From: Adiantum capillus-veneris
Lineage: Eukaryota; Streptophyta; Polypodiopsida; Polypodiales; Pteridaceae
DNA length: 60,000 bases
NCBI GenBank assembly: GCA_014529385.2
Contig: CM043944.1
Location: forward strand, 79,330,384-79,390,383
Direction of reading: 5' to 3'
Shown here piece by piece: positions 21,520 through 32,305 of the stretch. The notes below the pieces were generated by a model, which did no database searches, had not been told where the DNA came from, and saw nothing but the letters and a program-made list of their open reading frames with translations. Made by a program: the position numbers and the translations under genes. Every line of letters starts with the position of its first letter. Position 1 is the first letter of the stretch.

Positions 21520-22748
21520 ATGGGAGCTGAGAGTTCAAGTGGACCAGAGCTAGTTAATGATAGTAGTAAAGACATAAATGCAATAGAGAAAGTTTTACAG
21601 CTCTATGGCTACAATGGAGATGAGGTTTTGTATACAAATTTAGAAGGCCATAGGTATTTTATGAGGAGCAAAAGTAGTACAGGATCCATGATCCTATTGA
21701 TCAGAGCCAAGCCAAATCCAAAGAACTCACAGATTTCAATGGAACCAGTATTGCAAGCTCAAAGATGAAGTGCAAAAAATAGACCCATGAGTTTATCTAT
21801 ATATCTGCACAAGCCATCAAACCATCTAGTTGGTGCATATGCAATCACGATCATTGCACATGGATTATAACAGTCAGATCTACAGTCAAGAGCCAAAAAT
21901 GGAACATCCAACATACCAACCAATAAAAGCCAGATAATGAGAGAACCAAGTCAAAGACGGTACAAAGATAAAGATGGAGCAGTTTATAGCTTGATGCTCA
22001 GTGTTCTAAAAGAAGAAGCTAACAACTTGGAAAATACAGAAGCAAAGACTGAGCTTACAATGGACGAACCAATTGAAATATCACCAATAATGGTGTATTG
22101 CTTAGATTGTGGAAGAAAAGGTGAACGTTTCCTAGAGGATTGTCCAATAAATCTAGACAATAGGGACATAGCAACTGCCAATCAGAGCAGAGAGTAAATT
22201 GGAAATGAAAGTTGCGATGTAAGTGCATCTAACCCCTCATTTTTGATGCAATCAGATGATTTTGCATTAACATTAGAAGCACTAGTAAAAGCACGTCAAA
22301 GTCAAAATTTTCATGAAGATGCACAGGTATTTGAAAAGATTGAAATTGATTCTTTGAACAACAAATTCGTACATGAATATGGTCAAAGTGTCCCGTTATC
22401 ATTGAAGGTCGAAAAGAGTGTAAGTTTTGCAAATGATGTTGCATCCATTACAACTAGTGTGCAATCATTCACGAGTCTAAGGAACACATCAAAACAAATT
22501 CTATTAGCATTGTATGCCACACATAATTCATATGCACACTATGTAGACCAAGGATGGCAAATGTACAAAAAGGATGAACCAGTGTTTGAATGACCCACAT
22601 ACCAGCTCATAGAAGTGTGTCCAGTGATAGATCAGTTAGAATGGTTCATTGCAGAGAATAGAATCTATTACAACCCATTTTCTCTAGAGCTAAATGACAT
22701 TACACGAGTAAACCAAAAAATCTGTTCAGAGCCAAACTCTCCTCCATC

Positions 22749-23018
22749 CTTGGGGGGTGCACTATGTAATCATGTTAATATATAATGTGAGTTCAATAGG
22801 ATGGGTTTTAAAATGCAAAAAATTTAGGTAATTTAATAGAGATACATTAAAATAAGGGGTTTTTATATTCAATTTTGGAAACAAATCCTAAAATAAGGGG
22901 TATTTTTATTCATTCAAACATGTTAAAAGATGGTTTTTTTAATACCCTGCGAATGCATGTTATATAGGGGGTACTAAAGAGTGACCCCCCCCCCCCCCCC
23001 CCCCCCCCCTCCTCCGAG
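22749..23018. mobile_element. small non-autonomous element, copy 1
   Basis: About 230 bp of this match the copy at 29520-29763 (GTGCACTATGTAATCATGTTAAT at the left, TTATATAG then GGGGTAC at the right). The ends are weakly inverted (GGGGGGTGCACT against GGGGGGTCACTC). The flanks carry CCTCCATC at 22741-22748 and 23019-23026, a likely target duplication. A C-tract of about 26 bases (22984-23009) has grown at its right end. No coding capacity. Confidence 0.65.
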
Positions 23019-24214
23019 CCTCCATCAAAAATCAAGCTTTGATGCTGTGACGAGACCATCATATTCTTTGACCAAAATAGTTGTAGATATAGACGAGAGT
23101 CTAAGATCTATGATGCCTTGGGTCCTAAAACCACAGAAGCTCATATCAAAGGCAACCCATGGGATAGATAATATCAAGGTGAAGATAATGCTATCTATAG
23201 CTTGACTTGGGGAATTATTTGTCATGTTTCATGAAGGTACATAGAAAACAATGCAGAAGGCTTCCAAATGTCAAACATCAACAATACTACACACAATATG
23301 CCTTCACAATCCCAAAAGGTGAGATTAGACCAGAGCCAAATAGTTTTGAACTCTCATCATGGAGAAAGATTTAGTGATCACCCTAGGAAGGGGAGAGCTG
23401 TAAATTTATCAAACTTAGCTCTTGTACCAGAAAACACAATGTCAATTAGAAGCCCTAGAGCTTCGAACCAGCCCTCTTCAAATCATAAGCCATTAAAAGA
23501 CCAAATGGTTGTTGAAAGTTCCTAGTTGACTCAAATTTCTCTCAAAAGATGATGACAAGTGCCAGTATGAAGATTATCAAGGACAAAAGTTTCACTTGAC
23601 TTCCTCAAGACAAAGTCAAAAGCGAACAAATCCAATAGTGTTCAAGCAATTGCATAAGACGAAGCTCACATATGCATATCACGATGCAAATGGCAATGAA
23701 TATCAGCATGTCCATGAACTTGTACAACCCCTTATAGATGGCAAGATTGAAGTCAAAGATTATCTCATATGGTGCAAAACCTCAAGCTGCCAGAATAGGT
23801 GAAGCATAGCTCAAATTCAAGTAAAGCTAAAGATAAAAAAGGTCACCACCAAAATCTCCTCCTAAGAGACATATTTTTCCAAAAAGTACAGGAAATCTTC
23901 TAAGATCAAAGGTTACTCAAATGCAGGCAGACAATACTCAAAATTGCAAGCAAATGGTGCATTATCACATTCATACGAGTCAACATCAACTAAAGCAAAT
24001 GGTCAAAGAAAAGAAGATATAGAAAAATCTCAACCCAAGGACACTGCCACAATAAAATTAGTCCATACAGAAAGAAATCCTAAGAAGATCAAGTGCAACA
24101 TTACTGGTGAACATGAAGGAAATCTAACAAGTGAAGTAAAGCTAGATTTTTAGATAGACAAGAATGTCATGTTATTTCACACTTGGAAAAAATGTGGCCA
24201 ACCACAGCTCGAGG

Positions 24215-24494
24215 ATGCTCTTGAATTCATTAGCATATCTAAAAACAAGCAAGAAGAATGTTGGGGAATCATTTCTACAACCATTCAGATAAGTGCAAAA
24301 ACCATCATAGCCCAGTTCCACGTGATCACAACAAAAGATATAATAGATAACATCATGCTCTTGAATTCATTAGCATATCTAAAAACAAGCAAGAAGAATG
24401 TTGGGGAATCATTTCTACAACCATTCAGATAAGTGCAAAAACCATCATAGCCCAGTTGCACGTGATCACAACAAAAGATATAATAGATAACATC
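24215..24494 (+). repeat. 140-bp tandem duplication
   Basis: Two adjacent copies (24215-24354 and 24355-24494) that I find to differ by one base inside (CAGTTCCACG against CAGTTGCACG), so it is recent. It includes AAAACAAGCAAGAAGAATG and ends at ATAATAGATAACATCAT. Length 140 is not a multiple of three and explains the change of reading register. Confidence 0.95.
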
Positions 24495-24899
24495 ATATTG
24501 GGAATGACAATGGCCTAAAAGGTTTTAGAGATATGGAGTGCAAACAAGATGTTGTCTTCAAAGACAACAAAGAATGACGACCAAGAAGGCGACATCACAA
24601 ATTCCTTGAGTAAAACTCAAATGGAGACCAATGCCAAAGTAGAGTTTATTGAAGATGAATCCTCTCCACACAACATAAATTCAAAAGAGCTTAAAATAGA
24701 TCAAGAAAAATCAGGTGCAGATCAAACATAAGAAACTAAAGACATGAAATCTATTGAGCAAAGAATGCATCAAGATAAGAAGTAAAGAAGGACCAAGAGG
24801 CAAACAACCGGGAAGCAATAGGATGTCCAAAGATCCAGACATTGCCAATTGAATCAACTGATGTAAGTAAGACTAGAAAAAAAAATCTCAAGTCACCTA

Positions 24900-25457
24900 A
24901 GCAGGTAAAAGATCTTCAAGAGAAGCACCAAGAAGAATAGCTGTATTTTTCAACAGTGCAAATGGAGAAAGTGTTAGATGCAATGCTCTACTAGATAAAG
25001 AACAAAGTGCAATATGGTTGCAGATAGTATCCAAAGAATATTCAAGATCACTCCATGCAAATAGGATAGCCAAGCAATTTGAGATATGCATACAAGTTAA
25101 GAAGAAATGGTTGCTATACTTAGCATCCAGAAGCATGAAGAGAAGGTAAAGTTTCAAGTAAAGTCTTCAAGAGAAATGCTTGCAAATGTCATCCTTGGAC
25201 ATCAATGGTTAGACCATCACAAGGCCTACAAAGATGATACAATGCTATTACTCCACTTTCCAAATGATAGCAACAAAGCATCAGATACAGGTACCATTAA
25301 TGCTAAATTTAGAGTTGCAAATGTCACAAGAATCGAAGGAAATTTTGCGGACAAAGGTAAAGCTAAAGTGGACCTTCCATCAACTAGCACAAAAGGTGTG
25401 ACAACATATGCCTCTACAACCAAGAACCCTCAAGGATCAGCTTCTTCAAGCAAGTAA
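24900..25457 (+). pseudogene. gypsy-like aspartic protease remnant
   Basis: SANGESVRCNALLDKEQSAI near 24950-25010 has the build-up of a retropepsin active site (hydrophobic residues, then ALLD), but Lys-Glu replaces the T/S-G of the triad. The distal part ANVILGHQWLDHHKAY, LLLHF at 25170-25255 matches the conserved end of gypsy proteases (V-I-L-G-x-x-W-L). Between them the frame changes at about 25107. Downstream the sequence becomes Ser/Thr-rich and then joins a copia fragment. Confidence 0.6.
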
Positions 25458-25479
25458 CACTTTTAAAACTTCAAGACAA

Positions 25480-25917
25480 TTGCCGACCCAAAAAAAACCT
25501 CTAGGGAGACACTTCATGCTTGACAGTTCATGCATATCATGGTTGATCAAGAAGCAACCTATTGTGGCCACTTCAAGTTGTGAGGCTGAGTACAAGGCAG
25601 TCTTCATAGCTATGGTTGAGTGTGTATGGCTCAGACGCCTTATGGCTGATTTGGGTGTTGGACAGGACACTACCAACACTATCTACACTGACAGTCAGAG
25701 TGCATTGGCAGTTGCGAGGAGCCCAGTTTTTCATGCTCACACAAAGCACATTGAGGTGCATTACCACTATGTCAGGGAGAGGCTCTCAGCAGGAGAGATC
25801 AGCTTGGCTTATGTGCCAACAAAGGACAACTTTGCATATCTTTTCACAAAGGCATTGTCTCGTGAGAAGCTTGAAGATTTCCGCAAAGCTTTGGGATTAC
25901 TCCCCTTTGTGGACTGA
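25480..25917 (+). pseudogene. copia RNase H C-terminal fragment
   Basis: Clear copia RNase H: CISWLIKKQPIVATSSCEAE (catalytic Glu), CVWLRRLMADLGVGQ, IYTDSQSALAVARSPVFHA (catalytic Asp), HTKHIEVHYHYVRERL and YVPTKDNFAYLFTKAL, ending with a TGA at 25915. The frame from about 25519 is unbroken, but the rest of the pol is missing: it is fused to the gypsy-like protease relic. In the usual YVPTKDNxADxFTK motif the Asp of A-D is Tyr here. Confidence 0.9.
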
Positions 25918-26275
25918 TCAATGAATTTGTGAACATTGCATATTTGACCCACATGACTTTCTATATTTAATTCTAGCCACAAAGAGTTTTTTTCTCACAT
26001 GACAATTGCAAAAATATCAAACACATATATAAGTAGTTACCACGGATTATTGCATGCACCCTGCTCATTTTTTTCTTAGGCTAAAGTAGGAGTTTTAATA
26101 AAACATTGAATGCTATTTTGCGTAGATTCTTTTCATGAGTGTAGTTATTATTGAGGTTATGATCAAAACTGAGGGATTATAAATTCTATGAGTACTTTGA
26201 ATAACATTTCATAGGTTTGAAAAATCATTTCTTGAGATGTGTTCTTTTAATTTTTATGTAACATTTTATTTAAAT
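25918..26275. other. possible copia 3' end, not resolved
   Basis: Follows the copia stop codon, where a polypurine tract and 3' LTR would lie. No purine tract with a TG start was seen, and the stretch is AT-rich without repeats. Confidence 0.35.
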
Positions 26276-26863
26276 TCACAAAAAGAGGACACTAAAGTGT
26301 CCTTTTTGGTACCAAACTAGTGTTAACAAAATTCTGGATTTCTTCCCTCCCAAATCAATCTTTAAATACGTTTTAAAATCTATCTTGGAAGTGATAGCAT
26401 GTTGCAATACATCACTATTGGATGGAAATATGATCCACCAGTGAAGAACTTTGTCTACTCTATTGAGTTCCTCCCTTCTGAGTTTACCTTTAAATGTTAG
26501 TGCTTTGAATTCATGCAATCTTGTAAAAACTTCGATAATCTTGGATGGCATGTATGCACTAACAACTTGAATATTGTATTTGAAAAGGAGGTGAAAGAAT
26601 TGCTTAGTTGTGGGTGGAACCATATCCCCACCCAACCATTGAATCAACACTTGGCTTTTTGACGCACTACTTGATTTCTTGGTTGACATATCCAATGTCC
26701 TAACATTGGACAGTCTAACCCTTAGCAAATTTTCTGCAAGCTTGTTTTCACACTTTTGGACGTGCATTGGAATAATTTCACCAGCTTGGTTGAGTAATGA
26801 GACTTCATGACTCTCACCCTCTATTTCCAAAATGCTTTTTAACTTGAAACAGGCGTGGTTCAT
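26276..26863 (-). CDS. unidentified 195-codon ORF
   Basis: An uninterrupted minus-strand frame, unusual among the broken genes here. I do not recognise the family. The segment IQWLGGDMVPPTTKQFF ... YNIQVVSAYMPSKIIEVFTRL has the spacing of the G-G ... N-I-x-x-x-A-x-x-x-P-x-K ... R-L pattern at the end of DIRS-type RNase H domains, where Asp-Lys/Ala-Asp-x-Leu-Ser-Arg is usual, but the catalytic acids are not evident. No signal peptide or membrane segment. It lies ~130 bp from the oppositely oriented Penelope-like RT. Could be a retroelement relic or a chance long frame. Confidence 0.3.
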   Translation of the reverse strand: MNHACFKLKSILEIEGESHEVSLLNQAGEIIPMHVQKCENKLAENLLRVRLSNVRTLDMSTKKSSSASKSQVLIQWLGGDMVPPTTKQFFHLLFKYNIQVVSAYMPSKIIEVFTRLHEFKALTFKGKLRREELNRVDKVLHWWIIFPSNSDVLQHAITSKIDFKTYLKIDLGGKKSRILLTLVWYQKGHFSVLFL

Positions 26864-26989
26864 TGTTAGATCATAGACAAAGCACCAGCCACCCCTACTA
26901 TCATTTGCAAGCAGATTGCAATTTTTTTTGCTCTAGGACGACTTGTTGGACTAGAATTTATTGTGATAGACATGACTGCCAATGAGGTA

Positions 26990-28160
26990 ATTGAATTTCT
27001 TCAAGGAGCAGTATAGCACTTTGCACTAGAGGCAAATGGTAACAAAATTCCTATTCTCTTTCCAACTTACAAAAGTCACAAGCACAAGTTTAGATGGATT
27101 TCTGATGCATCTAATTGTATCATGTTGCAAGCTACATCTATCATCCCTTCTTGCTTGAATCTCTTTCTTGAGAATTTTTAAACCATCTCTAAAGAAAATT
27201 TCTTAATGGTCAAAACCTTTACTAACCAAGAAGTTAATACTTTTAAGTTGGTTCAAAATGCAACCGAAATCTTTTTGAATCTACCTAAGCACATCTTTTC
27301 CATATTTTCAGCTGACATTACACAATGTTATGAGAACATCTCACTGTTTGACCCCTTTGGTATGTTTTTTATACTCGAAAGGATAGGGAAAATGGTCTTG
27401 AAATGCTGCGAAGGGCTAGGATTTTAGAAAATATCTCTACTCAGGAATCCAAGATGGGTTAGAGGTTCCTTGAAAGGCCCTCCTACACATTATGGATTTG
27501 ATTGAATGGCCTTTTCAAAATTGTTTTCTCCAATTAGGAAAGAATTTCTATAGGCAAGTTTAAGGATTTTGATTCCAATGGGATTTTCATGTTCTCCTGT
27601 GATGTGTAACCTTTACCTTGCTTTTTTTGAATACACTTGGATCCTAAAGAAATTGGAATCTAATGATATGACGACTGATCTATCAGTATTTAGACACACC
27701 TACAGGTACATGGATGATGTCTTGAGTTTGAATAACCCTCACTTTGTTGACTATCTCCCACAGGTCTACCCTTCAAAACTTAGAATTGAGCCTACCATGT
27801 TGGAAAGTATGGCCTTCTCAAGAGGTTTGAAAGTAGCAAAGACAACCTTCCTAGATATTGAATTCTCGCTCTTCTCGCCTTTCACGGGGCTCCTTCTGGC
27901 TGAGTTCTCGTGAAAACGAGATAAACTCAACCTCATCCACACAAAATTTATGAAGTAAAAAAGAAATAGACCACATAAATGTGCTTTGAAGTCTGTTTTG
28001 GGGATGGTGTATATCATCATGTAGTCTTCATGTGACTCATTCACTACCTTTCAGGTGATCTGTCACTTAAGGAAAAAATACAGGTTTAATGGATTCTTGT
28101 AGAATGAGCTTGTGGCTACCATCAAAACTTTTTTGGGAAGAAGGACTGGCTTGGAGCTAT
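26990..28160 (+). pseudogene. Penelope-like reverse transcriptase, decayed
   Basis: One main register with stops at about 27179 and 27425 and a shift near 27560. Landmarks in order: PTYKSHKHKFRWISDASN (N-terminal P-x-x-H-K motif typical of Penelope-like RT), FSADITQCYENI (motif A, D-x-x-x-x-Y), IPMGFSCSPVMCNLYLAFFE (motif B, x-P-M-G-x-x-x-x-P), YRYMDDVLSLNN (motif C, catalytic D-D) and TTFLDIEFS (motif D/E region, F-L-D). After 27913 another frame continues with a KRDKLNL-like segment and a basic helix to about 28160. No GIY-YIG endonuclease was found nearby. This is neither copia nor gypsy RT. Confidence 0.75.
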
Positions 28161-28260
28161 GGCAAACATTGACACTATCATGCAACATGGTGTAAGGGTG
28201 GGTCACCATTTGGTGGTGGCCCCTTCTCACCAAGTGATTGACCCTTCCTGGGACAAGGTG

Positions 28261-28261
<1 letters not shown>

Positions 28262-28333
<72 letters not shown>
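28262..28333. repeat. (TC)n microsatellite
   Basis: About 72 bp of TC dinucleotides. It starts a ~340-bp unit that is repeated, in diverged form, after the TC tract at 28651. Confidence 0.97.
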
Positions 28334-28337
<4 letters not shown>

Positions 28338-28437
28338 TAACTTTCAAGGTATGGTTGTATGGAGCGGTGGCATATTTTTGAGATTCTTATTAAAGACTTT
28401 CGTGCGTGCCATTCAAATAATTAGCAATGACGCAGCT

Positions 28438-28441
<4 letters not shown>

Positions 28442-28479
<38 letters not shown>

Positions 28480-28520
28480 TCTCTATACACACACGCACAC
28501 ACACACACACACACCCCTTC

Positions 28521-28601
<81 letters not shown>

Positions 28602-28647
28602 ACACACACCTTCATAATGGAGACATTCATAACCTCTACCCTCTTCA

Positions 28648-28684
<37 letters not shown>

Positions 28685-28690
28685 AACTTT
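28442..28690. repeat. compound (TC)n-(AC)n-(AT)n-(TC)n
   Basis: TC tract 28442-28479, AC-rich 28486-28515, AT tract 28524-28591, AC-rich to 28610, then TC tract 28651-28682. The sequences after the TC tracts at 28333 and 28682 are related (TAACTTTCA, GTGGTTGTATG, GTATTTTTGAG, CATTCCAAATA), so the whole unit has been duplicated. Confidence 0.93.
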
Positions 28691-28698
28691 CATAACTT

Positions 28699-29268
28699 TT
28701 AGGATGTGGTTGTATGACATGATGACGTATTTTTGAGTTTCTTTAAGACTTCTCCGTGGGGCATAGAAGTCATTCCAAATAGCTGTTTTTGTAAGGCTAG
28801 TGCCCTGAAGCAGATCGGGCTTATCTTTGTGTGCTCTTCTTCTTGAGAGGTTGAGGGTTTTTCTTGGAATGTAAGGGAACTCCCCTTCTTTACCCATTTC
28901 TTTGCAGGTTTCAGTGGTTCAATGGATTTTTCTTGTGGATAATATTTGTGTACGTGTGATTCACATTTCCTGGAAATCCACGCTAAATTATCCGCCACAT
29001 GGTGTATCTGTTTTTTTATGAATCCAAATTTGACGAAGTTTGGCCTTTGATTCTTGGAAGCTTTGTTGACGGTGCACCAAACGATTGTGTCATTTTCTTG
29101 GAAGTGGGACTTCCACACCGAGTTGCCTTTTTTATTGTGTTCTTTGTGTAAGGATTTTAGAATATTGGGGTAAAATTGGAGTCTTTGGTAAACGTAAAAT
29201 TGGGGTGTTAGGAATCGTCCCCAGGGGGCCGTGGCACACATGTTTCTAGGGTTCTTGCCCTTGAACAC
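28699..29268 (-). CDS. unidentified 189-codon ORF
   Basis: Uninterrupted minus-strand frame starting MFKGKNPRNMCATAPWGRF, basic overall, with a Lys/Ser/Glu-rich C-terminal third. The piece NDTIVWCTVNKAS ... KKQIHHVADNLAWISRKCES faintly resembles the D-x-T-x-V ... V-A-D-x-L-x-x-x-S-R pattern at the end of retroelement RNase H domains. Not enough for a family call. It and the 26276-26863 frame point the same way and bracket the Penelope-like RT, so they could be two parts of one interrupted element. Confidence 0.3.
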   Translation of the reverse strand: MFKGKNPRNMCATAPWGRFLTPQFYVYQRLQFYPNILKSLHKEHNKKGNSVWKSHFQENDTIVWCTVNKASKNQRPNFVKFGFIKKQIHHVADNLAWISRKCESHVHKYYPQEKSIEPLKPAKKWVKKGSSLTFQEKPSTSQEEEHTKISPICFRALALQKQLFGMTSMPHGEVLKKLKNTSSCHTTTS

Positions 29269-29519
29269 AAGTGCATCCTCCTCTTAGGGTGGGTTACTGG
29301 AGGAGGAGTTTCCTAGCTTGCTACGAGCTCTCTCCATTGTTCCCAATACATGCAATGCATTAATTGGGTGGCCATGGGATGCTCGATGGTACATGACCCT
29401 TGCCCGACCATGTTTCATGGCTAATATTTGGAAGGACTAAGTACCTCCCCCTAAGGGCCCTTTGGTGTGTTGTAAAACCATATATCTTCTCTATGTCATT
29501 GTATATTGGAGGCTAAACA

Positions 29520-29763
29520 CTCTGTGGGTGCACTATGTAATCATGTTAATGTATAATGTAAATTTAATATGAGGGGTTTTAAAATGAAAAACTTTTAGGC
29601 AATTTAACAAAGGTAAATTAAAATAAAGGGAATTTATATTCAATTTTGAAAAAAAATCCTAAAATAAGGGGTCATTTTATTCATTCAGGCATATTAAAAG
29701 AGGGTTTTTTAAATACTCCACAAAAGCACGTTATATAGCGGGGTACGGAACGGTGAACCCCCT
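29520..29763. mobile_element. small non-autonomous element, copy 2
   Basis: 244 bp flanked by an exact 11-bp direct repeat GAGGCTAAACA (29509-29519 and 29764-29774), which looks like a target-site duplication. Inner sequence matches 22754-22985 through most of its length. Ends are CTCTGTGGGTGCACTATG and GTGAACCCCCT, only weakly inverted. An 8-11 bp duplication and G-rich ends would suit a Mutator-like MITE, but no transposase is present to prove it. Confidence 0.7.
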
Positions 29764-30002
29764 GAGGCTAAACATTAATTCCAATTTCCACATGATAGAT
29801 AAGGGACCCTATGGCACCCATCTAGTAGTAAAGAAAATCCCTTCTGTTTGCATTTGAAAGGTAGCACAAGGTACTCGAAAAAAGAAGAAGCACATTATAT
29901 TCTTTTATTGTCAAAGGTATACATAAATACTTGGTGATCATCTTCTACTCATGCAGGTAATGACCGGCTCTTGTACAACACTGGTAGTCCCCCCAGGTGA
30001 TT

Positions 30003-30006
<4 letters not shown>

Positions 30007-30099
<93 letters not shown>

Positions 30100-30282
30100 T
30101 GAGTTTCTTACATACATATGCTAAAATAGCACATGAGACTTCATAAAAAATTCAAGAACCATAGACACAACATCCACTTCAAGTAGACATATCTATTTAG
30201 TCATTCACACTAAAAGATACATTTGTTTAATGTGCAGGCCAAATCTTAGTTTTTCTTGGGTCCTGCTAGAGAAAAGGGAAAA

Positions 30283-30374
<92 letters not shown>

Positions 30375-30553
30375 CTTATATATATAGGCTAAAATAGCAC
30401 ATGACACATCATAGAAAAATCAAGAACCATAGACCACAACATCCATTTCAAGTGGACATATATATTTAGTCATTCACACTAAAAGATACATTTTTCTAAT
30501 GTGGAGGCGAGATCCTAGTTTCTCTGGGGTCCTGCTAGAGAAAAGGGAAAAGT
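30007..30553. repeat. tandem duplication carrying (GA)n tracts
   Basis: GA tracts at 30007-30098 and 30291-30370 are each followed by the same ~180 bp (GCTAAAATAGCACATGA, TTTAGTCATTCACACTAAAA, GTCCTGCTAGAGAAAAGGG), with about ten percent differences. The unit is about 280 bp including its tract, so the microsatellite was copied together with its flank. Confidence 0.93.
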
Positions 30554-31653
30554 GACAGCACGTCCTTTCCTTAGCAAAGCCAGGAGAGTACCCTTACTTG
30601 CATCCTCAGTAAGAAAGGAATTGATAGATTAGTTTCCAAACAATATTACACATAACTGAGGTGACTCTTGTTGTCATCCATGTCACCCTAACCTATACTA
30701 AAAGAGGGGATTGTTGTAAAATGTGGAAGAATCTAACAAGGATAAGTTTGTTAATCCTTCTAAGACAGGTTACTCCCACCATATTTCCTTGATAACAACA
30801 CTATGTCTGCTAAACCATGCATCCAACATGGTATCCTTGTACCAATAGTTACCATGCATAGACCATGCATGCCCATTTCTTGAGTTTAGTCACTACTCCA
30901 TACCTTAGAGAAGAAATAAAATATAAACTAATTGTTCTGGTACCTCAAATGGTCCAGTTGCATTGTTCATTGCCTTGGCAGAGTGGTTTGAAACGTCAAA
31001 CTTCCAAGTTCAGTGCGGGTATATCCTACTTACCCACACTCAAAGAAGGAGGTGTAATTTTCCTCTTACTTGATATCTTAATCAGCAAGGATCTCACACA
31101 AAGGAAGCCCTTACTATGCTCACAGACTAAGCGATTATTGTTTATAAGATTGAAATGGAAACTAAGTGAGCTCAAAATAATGAGCTCACCTTTAAGTACT
31201 GCTTCTCCTCCATCTTGCTCAAAGTATCTTATTATGTTCTGCATCAAAGGTGCCCTATATCAGTCCTAAACACCATGCTACTAAGGTGGACTGCTATTCA
31301 AGCCTCATAATTTTCAGACGTATGTCACCGATTTCATCTATAGTAAAGATGTTATGATTGCACCATTGGGCCTATCTTAACTGCCTAGGTCACCTCGCTT
31401 GCAAAATGATTCTATCTTCAAGTCAGTCCAGGGTATAAGCCCTTGGGTTTATTACATCCCAAGTCCCCAAGTCAAAAGGCATTAAGGCCTAGTTCATCCC
31501 ATGTTGAGGGTATAGCCTTAGCCCAACCTAGTAGCTAGGTTTCCTTTGTGATCTAGCTAGGACATGAGTTAATTAGGTCTCATTCCAGGTAATCTCAGAT
31601 GATAGTGGTAGTTAGTCCACTAACTTAATCAAATATTCAAGTGACTAAGAGGG
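30554..31653. other. unassigned spacer
   Basis: No family motif, LTR or repeat seen. A 134-codon + strand frame at 30865-31269 has a composition like its surroundings and an overlapping minus frame of 73 codons; I do not support it as a gene. Confidence 0.4.
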
Positions 31654-32305
31654 GTGGTTATCAATATTTCACCATCGAGGATTGCTAGAGCACACAAGTA
31701 TTTAAGAATCAACCGAAGTGGAGGACATACTTTCTTTTCCCAACATAGAGAATCCATCAAGGTATATCAACAGACTCCTAGGGAAATGAGGGTTGATCCA
31801 CATTTTTGTCCAACACCCAGAATGCTCTCATCAGACATACAAAGAGAAAAAGTAAAAAACAAAAGTTTACTCAACTATCCAAAGATGCCAAAATGCCCTA
31901 GTGACCAACCTTTGACTAAGAAATGGTTCATAGACAAGTGCCGATAGGTGGAGAATTTTTACAGGGAAATCATAGTTCTACCTTGCCAAATGTTGGAAAA
32001 GATTTTGAGAATTCTAGCAGTCTACCTGATAGCATTTGAGAACATCCAATATCATAATAAGCATTGGAAGGAGTATGATGATCCAGACACAAGGTTAGCC
32101 TTCAATTTTGAGATTGGGCCTATTGGGTAGCAGATTGGGGCTACTTTGTGAGGCTACAATATTTACCATCTCAATACATGAATACTTGGACCAGAAGGCT
32201 TTTATGACAGAGTTCTTGGGACATTCTCTCAACATACGAGATTGCCTCTACAAATCAAGATGGATGGCTTTCAAGCTCGATCAAGACAAAACAGTCATTC
32301 GTAAA
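31654..32305 (+). pseudogene. unidentified broken ORF
   Basis: Two frames in one register (31654-31947 and 31948-32130), separated by a single stop, add to about 155 residues, basic then acidic, with WFIDKCR, FENIQYHNKHWKEYDDPD and LAFNFEIGPIG. A third frame goes on to 32317. No known domain recognised. Ends where the truncated copia C begins. Possibly part of another retroelement's Gag or a host exon. Confidence 0.25.

Larger units (their letters stand above)
21520..24494 (+). pseudogene. decayed gypsy-like Gag polyprotein
   Basis: Frames at 21520, 21937, 22243, 22981, 23596, 23944 and 24169 all lie in one register, which indicates one former long ORF now broken by stops. Recognisable is a degenerate zinc knuckle, VYCLDCGRKGERFLEDCP, whose His is replaced by Glu. 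The rest is polar and Lys/Gln/Ser-rich. A small mobile element is inserted at 22749-23018. The 140-bp duplication at 24215 shifts the register by two, and the frames after it (24549, 25107) are indeed in that shifted register. Function as Gag is inferred from the knuckle and the protease-like frame downstream. Confidence 0.5.

Noticed and set aside
26276-28160. Bacterial retron or group II intron RT
   Set aside because: Motif spacing and the H-K and YMDDVLSLNN signatures fit Penelope-like RT better, and no intron RNA domains or retron msr/msd were seen.
30865-31269. 134-codon + strand ORF
   Set aside because: No domain, overlapping minus frame, composition of surrounding DNA.
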